A DNA stretch of 5,681 nucleotides, taken from positions 1-5,681 of the forward strand of contig DCCL01000071.1 of the NCBI GenBank assembly GCA_002313795.1. The letters are read 5' to 3'. Below are positions 1 to 5,681 of the stretch, one piece after another. This DNA comes from Faecalibacterium prausnitzii. GTDB taxonomy: Bacteria; Bacillota; Clostridia; Oscillospirales; Ruminococcaceae. The position numbers and the translations under genes were made by a program. The stretch's first letter is position 1, and every line of letters starts with the position of its first letter. Below the pieces are notes generated by a model, which had not been told where the DNA came from, searched no databases, and worked only from the letters and a program-made list of their open reading frames with translations.

Positions 1-109
1 GAATTTTCTTCTTTATTACAGTCAAGGCTTTTCGGTTGTGCACATTCGACAAGAATTTGGTCTGCATTTTGCCCGATACGCTGAAAATTTTTCTTTTTGG
101 GTTTCCCAC

Positions 110-139
110 TTGACAACACACGCCCGAAGGTGCTATGCT
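110..139 (+). promoter_or_regulatory. Putative sigma-A promoter of the gcd-gct cluster
   Basis: A perfect -35 hexamer TTGACA lies at 110-115. An 18-base spacer separates it from a -10 hexamer TATGCT at 134-139, which matches four of six consensus bases. The TG at 131-132 gives the extended -10 form TGnTATGCT, which can compensate for the weak hexamer. Transcription would start near 146, leaving a leader of about 65 bases before the gcdD ribosome binding site region. The DNA just upstream (83-98) is A/T rich and could act as an UP element. The assignment rests on consensus matching and on its position ahead of the first gene. Confidence 0.6.
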
Positions 140-153
140 CATGACGGAAATTC

Positions 154-170
154 AGGAAACAGCGTTTCCT
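154..170. repeat. Perfect 7-bp inverted repeat in the leader
   Basis: AGGAAAC at 154-160 and GTTTCCT at 164-170 are exact reverse complements separated by AGC. The site begins about eight bases after the predicted transcription start and ends 28 bases before the gcdD Shine-Dalgarno. In DNA it could be the operator of a repressor acting as a roadblock. In RNA it could form a short 5' hairpin with a three-base loop, which might protect the transcript. It has no following U-run and is not a terminator. Which role it has, if any, is not shown by the sequence. Confidence 0.45.
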
Positions 171-197
171 AATAGAAAACATATTGTATCCAAGATT

Positions 198-202
198 GGA
201 GG
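198..202 (+). promoter_or_regulatory. Shine-Dalgarno site that fixes the gcdD start
   Basis: GGAGG lies ten bases before the ATG at 213. An in-frame ATG further upstream at 135 falls inside the predicted -10 element and has no ribosome binding site. The protein therefore most likely begins at 213. Confidence 0.8.
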
Positions 203-212
203 TGTTCTCTTC

Positions 213-497
213 ATGCTAGGCAACCCCGATAGTCTCAGTGCCGTACAGGTCCTGTTCCTGAGCGCCAGCGGTATGCTGACGGTCTTCCTGTGCCTGGCGG
301 TCCTGATCCTGGCCATCCTTCTGCTGGGCAAGGTCATGACAGCCATCAGCAATAAGGAAGCCAAGGCCGCCCCTGCCGCACCGGCACAGGAGGAGCTGGA
401 TGAGGAAGTTCATGCAGTCCTCATCAGCGCTGTCAGCGCGGAAGTCGATCTGCCGGTCGATAAGTTCCGCATCACCAGCATCAAGGAAATTTCCTGA
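213..497 (+). CDS. gcdD: Glutaconyl-CoA decarboxylase delta subunit (OadG-like small membrane subunit)
   Basis: This 94-residue protein is the small membrane-anchored subunit of a sodium-translocating decarboxylase. It has a short N-terminus and one strong hydrophobic segment at about residues 20-39 (starting G20-M21 and ending L38-G39-K40). An Ala/Pro-rich hinge follows at about 50-58, then an acidic stretch E60-E65. The C-terminal part, running from V66 through the AVLISAV segment to FRITSIKEI at 85-93, is typical of the OadG/GcdD/MmdD family. In that family this subunit tethers the soluble carboxyltransferase to the beta pump and stabilises the complex. It is slightly shorter than the roughly 107 residues I recall for Acidaminococcus GcdD. 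It is the promoter-proximal gene, 45 bases before gcdC. The family is poorly conserved, so the name rests on topology, the C-terminal motif and the neighbours. Confidence 0.82.
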   Translation: MLGNPDSLSAVQVLFLSASGMLTVFLCLAVLILAILLLGKVMTAISNKEAKAAPAAPAQEELDEEVHAVLISAVSAEVDLPVDKFRITSIKEIS

Positions 498-542
498 GCA
501 CGCATTGGATAAGCAAGAGAGGTTAAGAAAGGAAGAATCCCC

Positions 543-977
543 ATGAAATACATCTGCACCCTGAATGGCAAGAAATACGAAGTCCAGGTCGAGAAGGTCG
601 ATGACTACACTCCGCTGACCCGCGCAGAAGTTGCTGCTCCGGCTCCTGTTGCAGCTCCCGTTGCTGCACCCGCCGCACCGGCTGCTCCGGCTCCCGCTCC
701 TGTGGCCGCTGCTCCCGCTCCGGCACCGGCTCCGGCTCCCGCCGCTGCACCTGCAGCCGCTGGCGCTTCCAACGTCACCGCTCCCATGCCCGGCAACATT
801 CTGGACATCAGCGTGTCCGTCGGCCAGGCTGTCACTGCTGGCCAGACCGTCCTGACCATGGAGGCCATGAAGATGGAGAACGAGATCGTTGCTCCCGCCG
901 CCGGCACCGTCAAGGAGATCCGTGTCAAGAAGGGTGACGTCGTGAATACTGACGATGTGCTGGTCGTTCTCGGCTAA
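543..977 (+). CDS. gcdC: Glutaconyl-CoA decarboxylase gamma subunit, biotin carrier protein
   Basis: This 144-residue protein carries the biotin that shuttles CO2 between GcdA and GcdB. Residues 1-27 form a short beta-rich head ([19 protein letters not shown]). Residues 30-74 are an almost pure Ala/Pro/Val linker, and residues 77-144 are a biotinyl/lipoyl-attachment domain. The biotinylation motif EAMKMEN is at 107-113, with the target lysine K110 (codon 870-872) lying 34 residues from the C-terminus, the usual distance for this fold. The APMPG motif at 80-84 is also typical. AAAGGA at 528-533 gives a good ribosome binding site. Related carriers occur in oxaloacetate and methylmalonyl-CoA decarboxylases. 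Glutaconyl-CoA specificity is inferred from adjacent gctAB and gcdA. A biotin protein ligase encoded elsewhere must modify it. Confidence 0.93.
   Translation: MKYICTLNGKKYEVQVEKVDDYTPLTRAEVAAPAPVAAPVAAPAAPAAPAPAPVAAAPAPAPAPAPAAAPAAAGASNVTAPMPGNILDISVSVGQAVTAGQTVLTMEAMKMENEIVAPAAGTVKEIRVKKGDVVNTDDVLVVLG
633..761 (+). repeat. Ala/Pro-rich linker-coding repeat in gcdC
   Basis: Codons 31-73 of gcdC encode irregular AP, AAP and PVAAP units made of near-identical GCN/CCN codons. The DNA here is a degenerate GC-rich repeat of the GCTCCGGCTCC type. The encoded segment is a stiff, extended swinging arm that lets the biotin domain reach between active sites, as known for this carrier family. Linker length varies between relatives, and the tract could change length by replication slippage. 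Confidence 0.85.
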
Positions 978-991
978 AAGGAGGACAGCAC

Positions 992-2143
992 ATGAGTTTA
1001 TTTGACATTCTGGGCGGTCTGCTCCAGCAGTCCGGCTTCGCTGCCATCACCTGGCAGCAGGTCGTGATGATCATCGTCAGCTTCGTGCTGATGTACATGG
1101 CCATCGTCAAAAAGTACGAGCCTCTGCTGCTGCTGCCCATTTCCTTTGGTATGTTCCTTACCAACCTGCCCCTGACCGGCATGATGGAATACGGCGCAGG
1201 CACCACCGAGTTCAGCTCCGGCGTTCTGGGCATCGTCTATCACGCCTGTGTCTCCACCGAGCTGTTTCCCTGCATCATGTTCCTGGCCGTCGGTGCCATG
1301 ACCGACTTTGGCCCCCTGCTGGCCAACCCCATCAGCCTGCTGCTGGGCGCCGGCGCACAGTTCGGCATCTACTTTGCTTTCGCGGTCGCAAACCTGTCTG
1401 GCCTGTACCGTCCCACTGAGGCAGCTGCCATCGGCATCATCGGCGGCGCAGACGGTCCCACGGCCATCTACACTGCCACCAAGCTCTGCCCCAACCTCAT
1501 CCCCGCCATCGCAGTCGCAGCCTACTCTTACATGGCGCTCATTCCTCTCATCCAGCCTCCCATCATGAAGCTGCTGACCACTGAGAAGATGCGCAAAGTC
1601 AAGATGGGCCAGCTGCGCAAGGTGAGCAAGACCGAGAAGCTCATCTTCCCCGTCTTCGTCGTTCTGCTTTGCAGCCTGCTGCTGCCCTCTGTGGCTCCCC
1701 TGCTGGGCTGCCTGATGCTGGGCAACATCTTCAAGGAGTCCGGTGTCGTTGACCGTCTGTCTGATGTCGCTCAGAACGCTCTGTGCAATATCTCCACCAT
1801 CTGGCTTGGCCTGACGGTCGGTGCTACCGCAAAGGCTGAGAACTTCCTCACCCCGCAGACGCTGGGCATCGTTGCTCTAGGTCTGGTGGCATTTGCTTTC
1901 TCCACTGTGGGCGGCCTGCTGCTGGGCGACCTGCTCTACTTCCTGAGCGGCGGCAAGATCAACCCGCTCATTGGTTCTGCTGGTGTTTCCGCTGTGCCTA
2001 TGGCAGCCCGTGTCGCTCAGATCGAGGGCGCAAAGGCTGACCGCACCAACTTCCTGCTGATGCACGCCATGGGCCCCAACGTGGCCGGCGTGATCGGCTC
2101 CGCTGTTGCGGCTGGTTTCTTTCTGACGGTATTCAAATTGTAA
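992..2143 (+). CDS. gcdB: Glutaconyl-CoA decarboxylase beta subunit, Na+-translocating carboxybiotin decarboxylase
   Basis: This 383-residue polytopic membrane protein decarboxylates carboxybiotin and couples CO2 release to Na+ export. It belongs to the OadB/MmdB/GcdB family, and its length is close to that of family members without the N-terminal extension. Hydrophobic segments run throughout, starting at about 24-39 and 44-58. The loop motif [12 protein letters not shown] is at 99-110. The hallmark [10 protein letters not shown] is at 151-160, with D154 matching the essential aspartate (D203) of Klebsiella OadB. The [17 protein letters not shown] motif is at 324-340. There N324, G328, S333 and R340 match the spacing of the functionally important N373, G377, S382 and R389 of Oad[13 protein letters not shown] follows at 360-371. 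All key residues are present, so the pump should be active. AGGAGG at 979-984 gives a strong ribosome binding site, 14 bases of gap after gcdC. Confidence 0.95.
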   Translation: MSLFDILGGLLQQSGFAAITWQQVVMIIVSFVLMYMAIVKKYEPLLLLPISFGMFLTNLPLTGMMEYGAGTTEFSSGVLGIVYHACVSTELFPCIMFLAVGAMTDFGPLLANPISLLLGAGAQFGIYFAFAVANLSGLYRPTEAAAIGIIGGADGPTAIYTATKLCPNLIPAIAVAAYSYMALIPLIQPPIMKLLTTEKMRKVKMGQLRKVSKTEKLIFPVFVVLLCSLLLPSVAPLLGCLMLGNIFKESGVVDRLSDVAQNALCNISTIWLGLTVGATAKAENFLTPQTLGIVALGLVAFAFSTVGGLLLGDLLYFLSGGKINPLIGSAGVSAVPMAARVAQIEGAKADRTNFLLMHAMGPNVAGVIGSAVAAGFFLTVFKL

Positions 2144-2156
2144 TCCAATACAATTT
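2135..2156. repeat. Inverted repeat at the gcdB-gctA junction
   Basis: AAATTGTA at 2135-2142 and TACAATTT at 2149-2156 are exact reverse complements around the six-base loop ATCCAA. The left arm includes the last bases of gcdB. The hairpin would be weak because it is almost all A-U. It is not followed by a U-run, so it is unlikely to be a terminator. It could be an RNA processing or stability element, or an operator, between the membrane-subunit genes and the CoA-transferase genes. The TACAAT in its right arm also resembles a -10 element, but I find no well-spaced -35. Confidence 0.4.
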
Positions 2157-2163
2157 ATTAAAT

Positions 2164-2168
2164 GGAGG
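2164..2168 (+). promoter_or_regulatory. Shine-Dalgarno site that fixes the gctA start
   Basis: GGAGG lies eight bases before the ATG at 2177. An in-frame ATG at 2162 overlaps this site and has no ribosome binding site of its own. Starting at 2177 gives MNKVMSLHDAVAKYV, which lines up with the usual GctA N-terminus. Confidence 0.85.
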
Positions 2169-2176
2169 TCATCTGT

Positions 2177-3274
2177 ATGAATAAGGTCATGTCTCTTCAT
2201 GACGCTGTCGCCAAGTATGTGGAAAGCGGCGACTGCATCTGCTTCGGCGGTTTCACTACCAACCGCAAACCCTACGCTGCAATGTACGAGATCCTGCGTC
2301 AGGGCCAGAAGGACTTCACGGTCTGGGCTGGCCCCGCAGGCGGCGACTGGGATGCCATGATCGGCGAGGGCCGTGTCAAGGCATACATCAACTGCTACAC
2401 CGCAAACTCCGGCTACACCAACGTCAGCCGTCGTTTCCGTGCAGCCATCGAGCAGGGCAAGCTGACCTATGAAGATTACAGTCAGGACGTCCTGATGCTG
2501 CAGCTGCACGCTGCAAGCCTGGGCCTGCCCTATCTGCCTGTCCGTCTGATGCAGGGTTCCGGTCTGGTCAAGTACTGGGGCATCAGCGAAGAGCAGCGCA
2601 AGACTCTGGACAAGGTGGATAACCTGAAGTGCGTCGAGGTGGAGAACCCCTTCGAGCCGGGCCAGAAGGTCGTCGCTGTTCCTGTCCCCAAGCTGGACAC
2701 CGCCATCATCCACGTGCAGCAGGCTAGCCCCGACGGCACCTGCGTCATTCTGGGCGATGAGTTCCACGATGTTGATATCGCTGTGGCTGCCCGCAAGGTC
2801 ATCGTTACCTGCGAGGAGATCGTGAGCGATGAGTATATCCGCCGTGACCCTACCAAGAACAAGGTCTTTGGTGAGTGTGTCAGCGCTGTTGTCAAGGCTC
2901 CTTACGGTGCATGGCCTTCTCAGTGCTACGACTACTACGACGATGATGACGCTGCTCTGAAGGAGTACGACAAGGCTTCCAAGTATCAGGATGCTGCCGA
3001 TGCTGTCAAGCAGCTGGAGAAGGCTGCCGTCAAGGCTCAGAAGGCCGCTGACGCAAAGCCCGAGGATGAGAAGCTGGCCGCTGCTGCTGCAAAGGCCAAG
3101 AAGGCTGCTGAGGATGCTGCCAACGGCACTGCTATCCCCGAGACCTTCGAGGACTACCTGCAGAAGTGGGTCTACAGCGTTCCCGACCAGGCTGCTCTGC
3201 TGGACAAGATCGGCGGCTCCCGCCTGATGCGCCTCAAGACTGAGCCGCACCTCGGTTATTCCACCACGCACTAA
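2177..3274 (+). CDS. gctA: Glutaconate CoA-transferase subunit A
   Basis: This 365-residue protein is the alpha subunit of the soluble class I CoA-transferase. The enzyme activates (R)-2-hydroxyglutarate or glutaconate with CoA taken from acetyl-CoA. Family landmarks are a glycine-rich N-terminal turn (CFGGFTTNRKPYAA), AGGDWDAMIGEGRVKAYINCYTANSG, RLMQGSGL, VVAVPVPKLDTAIIHVQQASPDG and SDEYIRRDPTKN. The C-terminus is GGSRLMRLKTEPHLGY. The catalytic glutamate is in the partner subunit, GctB. The protein is about 45 residues longer than the 320 I recall for Acidaminococcus GctA. The excess is an Ala/Lys-rich segment at about 270-321, after which the normal sequence resumes (FEDYLQKWV at 324-332). 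An acidic YDYYDDDD run sits at 251-258. The gap to gctB is 28 bases. Identity is secure; the role of the extra segment is unknown. Confidence 0.93.
   Translation: MNKVMSLHDAVAKYVESGDCICFGGFTTNRKPYAAMYEILRQGQKDFTVWAGPAGGDWDAMIGEGRVKAYINCYTANSGYTNVSRRFRAAIEQGKLTYEDYSQDVLMLQLHAASLGLPYLPVRLMQGSGLVKYWGISEEQRKTLDKVDNLKCVEVENPFEPGQKVVAVPVPKLDTAIIHVQQASPDGTCVILGDEFHDVDIAVAARKVIVTCEEIVSDEYIRRDPTKNKVFGECVSAVVKAPYGAWPSQCYDYYDDDDAALKEYDKASKYQDAADAVKQLEKAAVKAQKAADAKPEDEKLAAAAAKAKKAAEDAANGTAIPETFEDYLQKWVYSVPDQAALLDKIGGSRLMRLKTEPHLGYSTTH
2984..3139 (+). other. In-frame Ala/Lys-rich insertion in gctA
   Basis: Codons 270-321 encode a low-complexity segment with 20 Ala, 9 Lys and 9 acidic residues out of 52. 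Two similar units, EKAAVKAQKAAD (281-292) and AAAKAKKAAED (303-313), are joined by KPEDEK. This looks like two charged amphipathic helices around a turn, that is, a helical hairpin. It interrupts the region between YDKASK and FEDYLQKWV, which are nearly adjacent in the Acidaminococcus protein as I remember it. Codon use is like the rest of the gene and the frame is intact, so it appears to be a real expansion rather than a frameshift artefact. Confidence 0.7.
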
Positions 3275-3302
3275 AGAGCTGAGAATTGGGAGGGTAAACG
3301 CA

Positions 3303-4109
3303 ATGTCTGATTATACTAAGTATACCAAGCAGGAAATGCAGGCTTATGCCATTGCAAAAAGCATCAAAGAGAACCAGATCGTTATCGTCGGTACTGGTCT
3401 GCCGCTGATCGGCGCTTCCGTTGCAAAGCGCTCGGTCTGCCCCAGCTGCCACCCCATCGTCGAGAGCGGCCTGATGGACTGTTCTCCCGTTGAGGTCCCC
3501 CGCTCTGTCGGCGACCTGCGCTTCATGGCTCACTGCGCTGTGCAGTGGCCCAACGTCCGTTTCGTGGGCTTCGAGGCCAACGAGTGGATCCACAATGAGG
3601 ATCGTATGATCGCCTTCATCGGCGGCGCTCAGATTGACCCGTTCGGCAACGTGAACTCCACCTGCATCTACGGCAAGGGCGATTACGTCAAGCCTCAGAC
3701 CCGCTTCACTGGTTCCGGCGGCGCAAACGGCATCGCTACTTACGTCAACACCATCATCATGATGCAGCACCAGAAGCGCCGCTTCATGGAGCATGTTGAT
3801 TACATCACCAGCTGCGGCTGGATGGACGGCCCTGGCGGCCGTGAGCGTGCCGGCCTGCCCGGCAACCGTGGTCCTCAGATGGTCGTTACCGATCTGGGCA
3901 TCATGAAGTTTGACGAAGAGACCAAGCGGATGTATCTGGCTTACTACTATCCGTTCAGCAGCCCCGAGATGGTGCAGGAGAACACCGGCTTTGAGATCGA
4001 TGTCTCCCGTGCACAGCTGATGGAGGGCCCCTCTCCTGAGATCATCAAGCTGATCCGTGAGGAGATCGACCCGGGCCAGGCCTTCATCAAGGTCCCCAAG
4101 GAAAAGTAA
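3303..4109 (+). CDS. gctB: Glutaconate CoA-transferase subunit B (catalytic)
   Basis: This 268-residue protein is the beta subunit of glutaconate CoA-transferase and carries the catalytic glutamate that forms the enzyme-CoA thioester. The motif HPIVESGLMD places a glutamate exactly at residue 54, the position established as catalytic in the Acidaminococcus enzyme. Other family stretches are VGTGLPLIGASVAKR (29-43), PVEVPRSVGDLRFMAHC, FIGGAQIDPFGNVNST, the glycine-rich TGSGGANGIATY, GPGGRERAGLPG and the C-terminal LIREEIDPGQAFIKVP. Length is as expected (about 266). GGGAGGG at 3288-3294, eight bases before the ATG, gives a strong ribosome binding site. Co-location with gctA supports assembly into the usual hetero-oligomer. 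The adjacent decarboxylase genes support glutaconate or 2-hydroxyglutarate as substrate over other dicarboxylates. Confidence 0.96.
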   Translation: MSDYTKYTKQEMQAYAIAKSIKENQIVIVGTGLPLIGASVAKRSVCPSCHPIVESGLMDCSPVEVPRSVGDLRFMAHCAVQWPNVRFVGFEANEWIHNEDRMIAFIGGAQIDPFGNVNSTCIYGKGDYVKPQTRFTGSGGANGIATYVNTIIMMQHQKRRFMEHVDYITSCGWMDGPGGRERAGLPGNRGPQMVVTDLGIMKFDEETKRMYLAYYYPFSSPEMVQENTGFEIDVSRAQLMEGPSPEIIKLIREEIDPGQAFIKVPKEK

Positions 4110-4135
4110 TTTCGGAAAAGAGAGGATCATAACTT

Positions 4136-5681
4136 ATGGGTAATTATTCTATGCCCGGGTATTTCCAGAAAATGCCCGACATCCAGAAGCCTGTCCGTCC
4201 CAACCCCGAGAATGAGGCTGAGCTGAAGCAGATCGAGGCTGAAATCGAGAAGATCGCTACCGACGCTCTCGCAAACGGCAAGTCTGATGCTGATATGAAC
4301 GCCAAGGGTCAGATGACCGCTATGCAGCGTGTCAATCTGCTGGTGGAGCCGGGCACCTGGTGCCCCTTGAACACCATCTACAACCCTGACAACAACAAGA
4401 TGGGCAGCGTGAGCGTTGTCAAGGGCCTGGGCCGCGTGGACGGCAAGTGGTGCATGGTCATCGCTTCCGATAACAAGAAGCACGCTGGCACCTGGGTGCC
4501 CGGTCAGGCTGACAGCCTGCTGCGTGGCTCCGACCTCGCAAAGCGGCTACGCATCCCTCTGGTCTACCTGCTGAACTGCGCAGGCGTTGAGCTGGACCAG
4601 CAGGAGAAGGTCTACCCCAACCGCCGCGGCGGCGGCACCCCCTTCTACCGCAATGCTGAGCTGAACCAGCTGGGCATCCCTGTCATCGTTGGTATCTATG
4701 GCACCAACCCTGCAGGCGGCGGCTACCACTCCATCAGCCCCACCATCCTGATCGCTCATCAGAAGGCCAACATGGCTGTCGGCGGCGCTGGCATCGTGGG
4801 CGGTATGAACCCCAAGGGCTATGTCGATGAGGAAGGCGCAGAGGCTCTGATCAAGGGCACTGAGGGCGTCCGCAGCGATCCCCCGGGCTCTGTGGCCATC
4901 CATTACAATGTGACCGGCTTCTTCCGCGAGGTCTATGCTGCTGAGGAAGGCGTTGTGGCAGGCGTCAAGAAGTATCTGAAGATGCTGCCCTCCTACGATC
5001 TGGACTTCTTCCGTGTGGCTGATCCTGTCGGCCCCGCTGTTGATCCCTCTCAGCTGTACAACATCGTTCCTAACAACAAGAAGCGTCCCTACGAGATGTA
5101 CAACGTGCTGGCCTGCCTGACCGATGCCAGCGAGTTCAGTGAGTTCAAGCCCAACTACGGCCCCGAGATCATCTGCGGCATCGCCAAGATCGGCGGTCTG
5201 CTGGTGGGCATGGTCGCCAACAAGCAGGGCCTGCTGATGAACTACCCCGAGTACAAGGAGAACAGCGTGGGCGTCGGCGGCAAGCTGTATCGCCAGGGCC
5301 TCATCAAGATGAACGAGTTCGTCACCCTGTGCTCCCGCGATAAGCTGCCCATGATCTGGGTGCAGGATACCACCGGCATCGACGTCGGCAACGACGCTGA
5401 GAAGGCCGAGCTGCTGGGCCTGGGCCAGAGCCTCATCTACTCCATCCAGAACAGCGACCTGCCCATGATGGAGATCACCCTGCGCAAGGGCACTGCTGCT
5501 GCACACTACGTGCTGGGCGGCCCTCAGGGCAACGACAACAACGCCTTCTCTCTGGGCACCGCTGCCACCGAGATCAACGTGATGAACGGTAAGACCGCTG
5601 CCAATGCTATGTACACCAGCCGTCTGGCCAAGGATCAGAAGGCAGGCAAGGATCTGCAGCCCACCATCGACAAGATGAACG
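4136..5681 (+). CDS. gcdA: Glutaconyl-CoA decarboxylase alpha subunit, carboxyltransferase (3' end outside window)
   Basis: The open frame runs from ATG at 4136 to the window edge without a stop, giving 515 residues of a protein that is about 587 long in Acidaminococcus. About 70 C-terminal residues are therefore missing because the window ends, not because the gene is broken. GcdA transfers the carboxyl group of glutaconyl-CoA to biotin on GcdC, releasing crotonyl-CoA. It has the two crotonase-like halves of the biotin-dependent carboxyltransferase family. The first half contains VYPNRRGGGTPF and GTNPAGGGYHSISP (G194-G196). The second contains GGKLYRQG, QDTTGIDVGNDAEKAELLGLG and VLGGPQGNDNNAFSLGTAATE (G461-G462). 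These glycine pairs are typical of the oxyanion-hole regions. The N-terminus MGNYSMPGYFQKMP is typical of GcdA and separates it from oxaloacetate decarboxylase, which is a different fold. AGAGGA at 4121-4126 is the ribosome binding site, 26 bases of gap after gctB. Confidence 0.95.
   Translation, partial: MGNYSMPGYFQKMPDIQKPVRPNPENEAELKQIEAEIEKIATDALANGKSDADMNAKGQMTAMQRVNLLVEPGTWCPLNTIYNPDNNKMGSVSVVKGLGRVDGKWCMVIASDNKKHAGTWVPGQADSLLRGSDLAKRLRIPLVYLLNCAGVELDQQEKVYPNRRGGGTPFYRNAELNQLGIPVIVGIYGTNPAGGGYHSISPTILIAHQKANMAVGGAGIVGGMNPKGYVDEEGAEALIKGTEGVRSDPPGSVAIHYNVTGFFREVYAAEEGVVAGVKKYLKMLPSYDLDFFRVADPVGPAVDPSQLYNIVPNNKKRPYEMYNVLACLTDASEFSEFKPNYGPEIICGIAKIGGLLVGMVANKQGLLMNYPEYKENSVGVGGKLYRQGLIKMNEFVTLCSRDKLPMIWVQDTTGIDVGNDAEKAELLGLGQSLIYSIQNSDLPMMEITLRKGTAAAHYVLGGPQGNDNNAFSLGTAATEINVMNGKTAANAMYTSRLAKDQKAGKDLQPTIDKMN

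Noticed and set aside
36..52. A Rex-like site, TTGTGCACATTCGACAA, upstream of the promoter
   Set aside because: Only the outer TTGT/ACAA arms are symmetrical, the length is 17 rather than the usual 18, and it lies nearly 60 bases upstream of the -35. Redox control would suit the pathway, but the match is too weak to call.
98..108. A small inverted repeat TGGG-TTT-CCCA preceded by a T-rich stretch, as a terminator of an upstream gene
   Set aside because: The stem is only four pairs, and the T-run precedes the stem rather than following it. On the minus strand the A/T tract could follow the stem, but the hairpin is too short to support a terminator.
135..212. An N-terminal extension of gcdD starting at the upstream ATG
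   Set aside because: This ATG lies within the predicted -10 element and lacks a ribosome binding site. The added 26 residues are not like an OadG-family N-terminus, and GGAGG before 213 explains the start better.
605..928. Minus-strand and +1-frame open frames rich in Ala/Gly or Leu/Pro over the gcdC linker
   Set aside because: They are produced by the GC-rich Ala/Pro repeat of gcdC read in other frames, and have no start signals or motifs.
1877..3271. A 464-codon open frame on the minus strand opposite gcdB and gctA
   Set aside because: It is antisense to two well-recognised genes. Its translation is rich in Leu, Ala, Val, Asp and His without family motifs, and it arises from the strong third-position GC bias of the + strand genes.
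3234..4130. A 298-codon minus-strand open frame opposite gctB
   Set aside because: It is a codon-bias shadow of gctB, which has its catalytic motif and ribosome binding site. The antisense product resembles no family I know.
4547..5506. A 319-codon minus-strand open frame opposite gcdA
   Set aside because: It has the same antisense character and lies wholly within the conserved carboxyltransferase coding sequence.

Overview
The window is one co-directional gene cluster for the hydroxyglutarate route of glutamate fermentation. It encodes a complete glutaconate CoA-transferase (GctA, GctB) and the sodium-pumping, biotin-dependent glutaconyl-CoA decarboxylase (GcdD, GcdC, GcdB, and most of GcdA). 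All six genes are on the + strand in the order gcdD-gcdC-gcdB-gctA-gctB-gcdA. Gaps are only about 14 to 45 bases, each gene has a purine-rich ribosome binding site, and no terminator is visible between them. I therefore read it as one transcription unit. gcdA runs off the right edge.

The genes suggest a strictly anaerobic, amino-acid-fermenting, probably butyrate-forming member of the Clostridia or Negativicutes. The GC-rich third positions, strong CTG/GCC/ATC codon preference and clean Gram-positive-type Shine-Dalgarno sites fit gut Oscillospiraceae/Ruminococcaceae-like Clostridia. This placement is inference, because there is no rRNA or marker gene. The proteins resemble the Acidaminococcus fermentans enzymes as I remember them; no alignment was run.

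Layout: bases 1-212 are an AT-richer leader with a plausible sigma-A promoter (110-139) and a perfect 17-base palindrome just after the predicted transcription start. Bases 213-2143 hold the small membrane subunit GcdD, the biotin carrier GcdC with an Ala/Pro linker, and the membrane sodium pump subunit GcdB. Bases 2177-4109 hold the two CoA-transferase subunits. Bases 4136-5681 hold the carboxyltransferase GcdA, with about 515 of an expected ~587 residues present.

How they work together: GctAB moves CoA from acetyl-CoA (or another acyl-CoA) to (R)-2-hydroxyglutarate or glutaconate. A radical dehydratase (HgdABC, not in the window) turns 2-hydroxyglutaryl-CoA into glutaconyl-CoA. GcdA transfers the carboxyl group of glutaconyl-CoA to biotin on GcdC, giving crotonyl-CoA. 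GcdB releases CO2 from carboxybiotin and exports Na+, with GcdD holding the complex together. Crotonyl-CoA then goes to butyrate.

This is a known pathway, and I do not see a new type of system. The main oddities are a roughly 50-residue Ala/Lys-rich insertion near the C-terminus of GctA, the merged gene order, and two inverted repeats (leader and gcdB-gctA junction) that could be regulatory.
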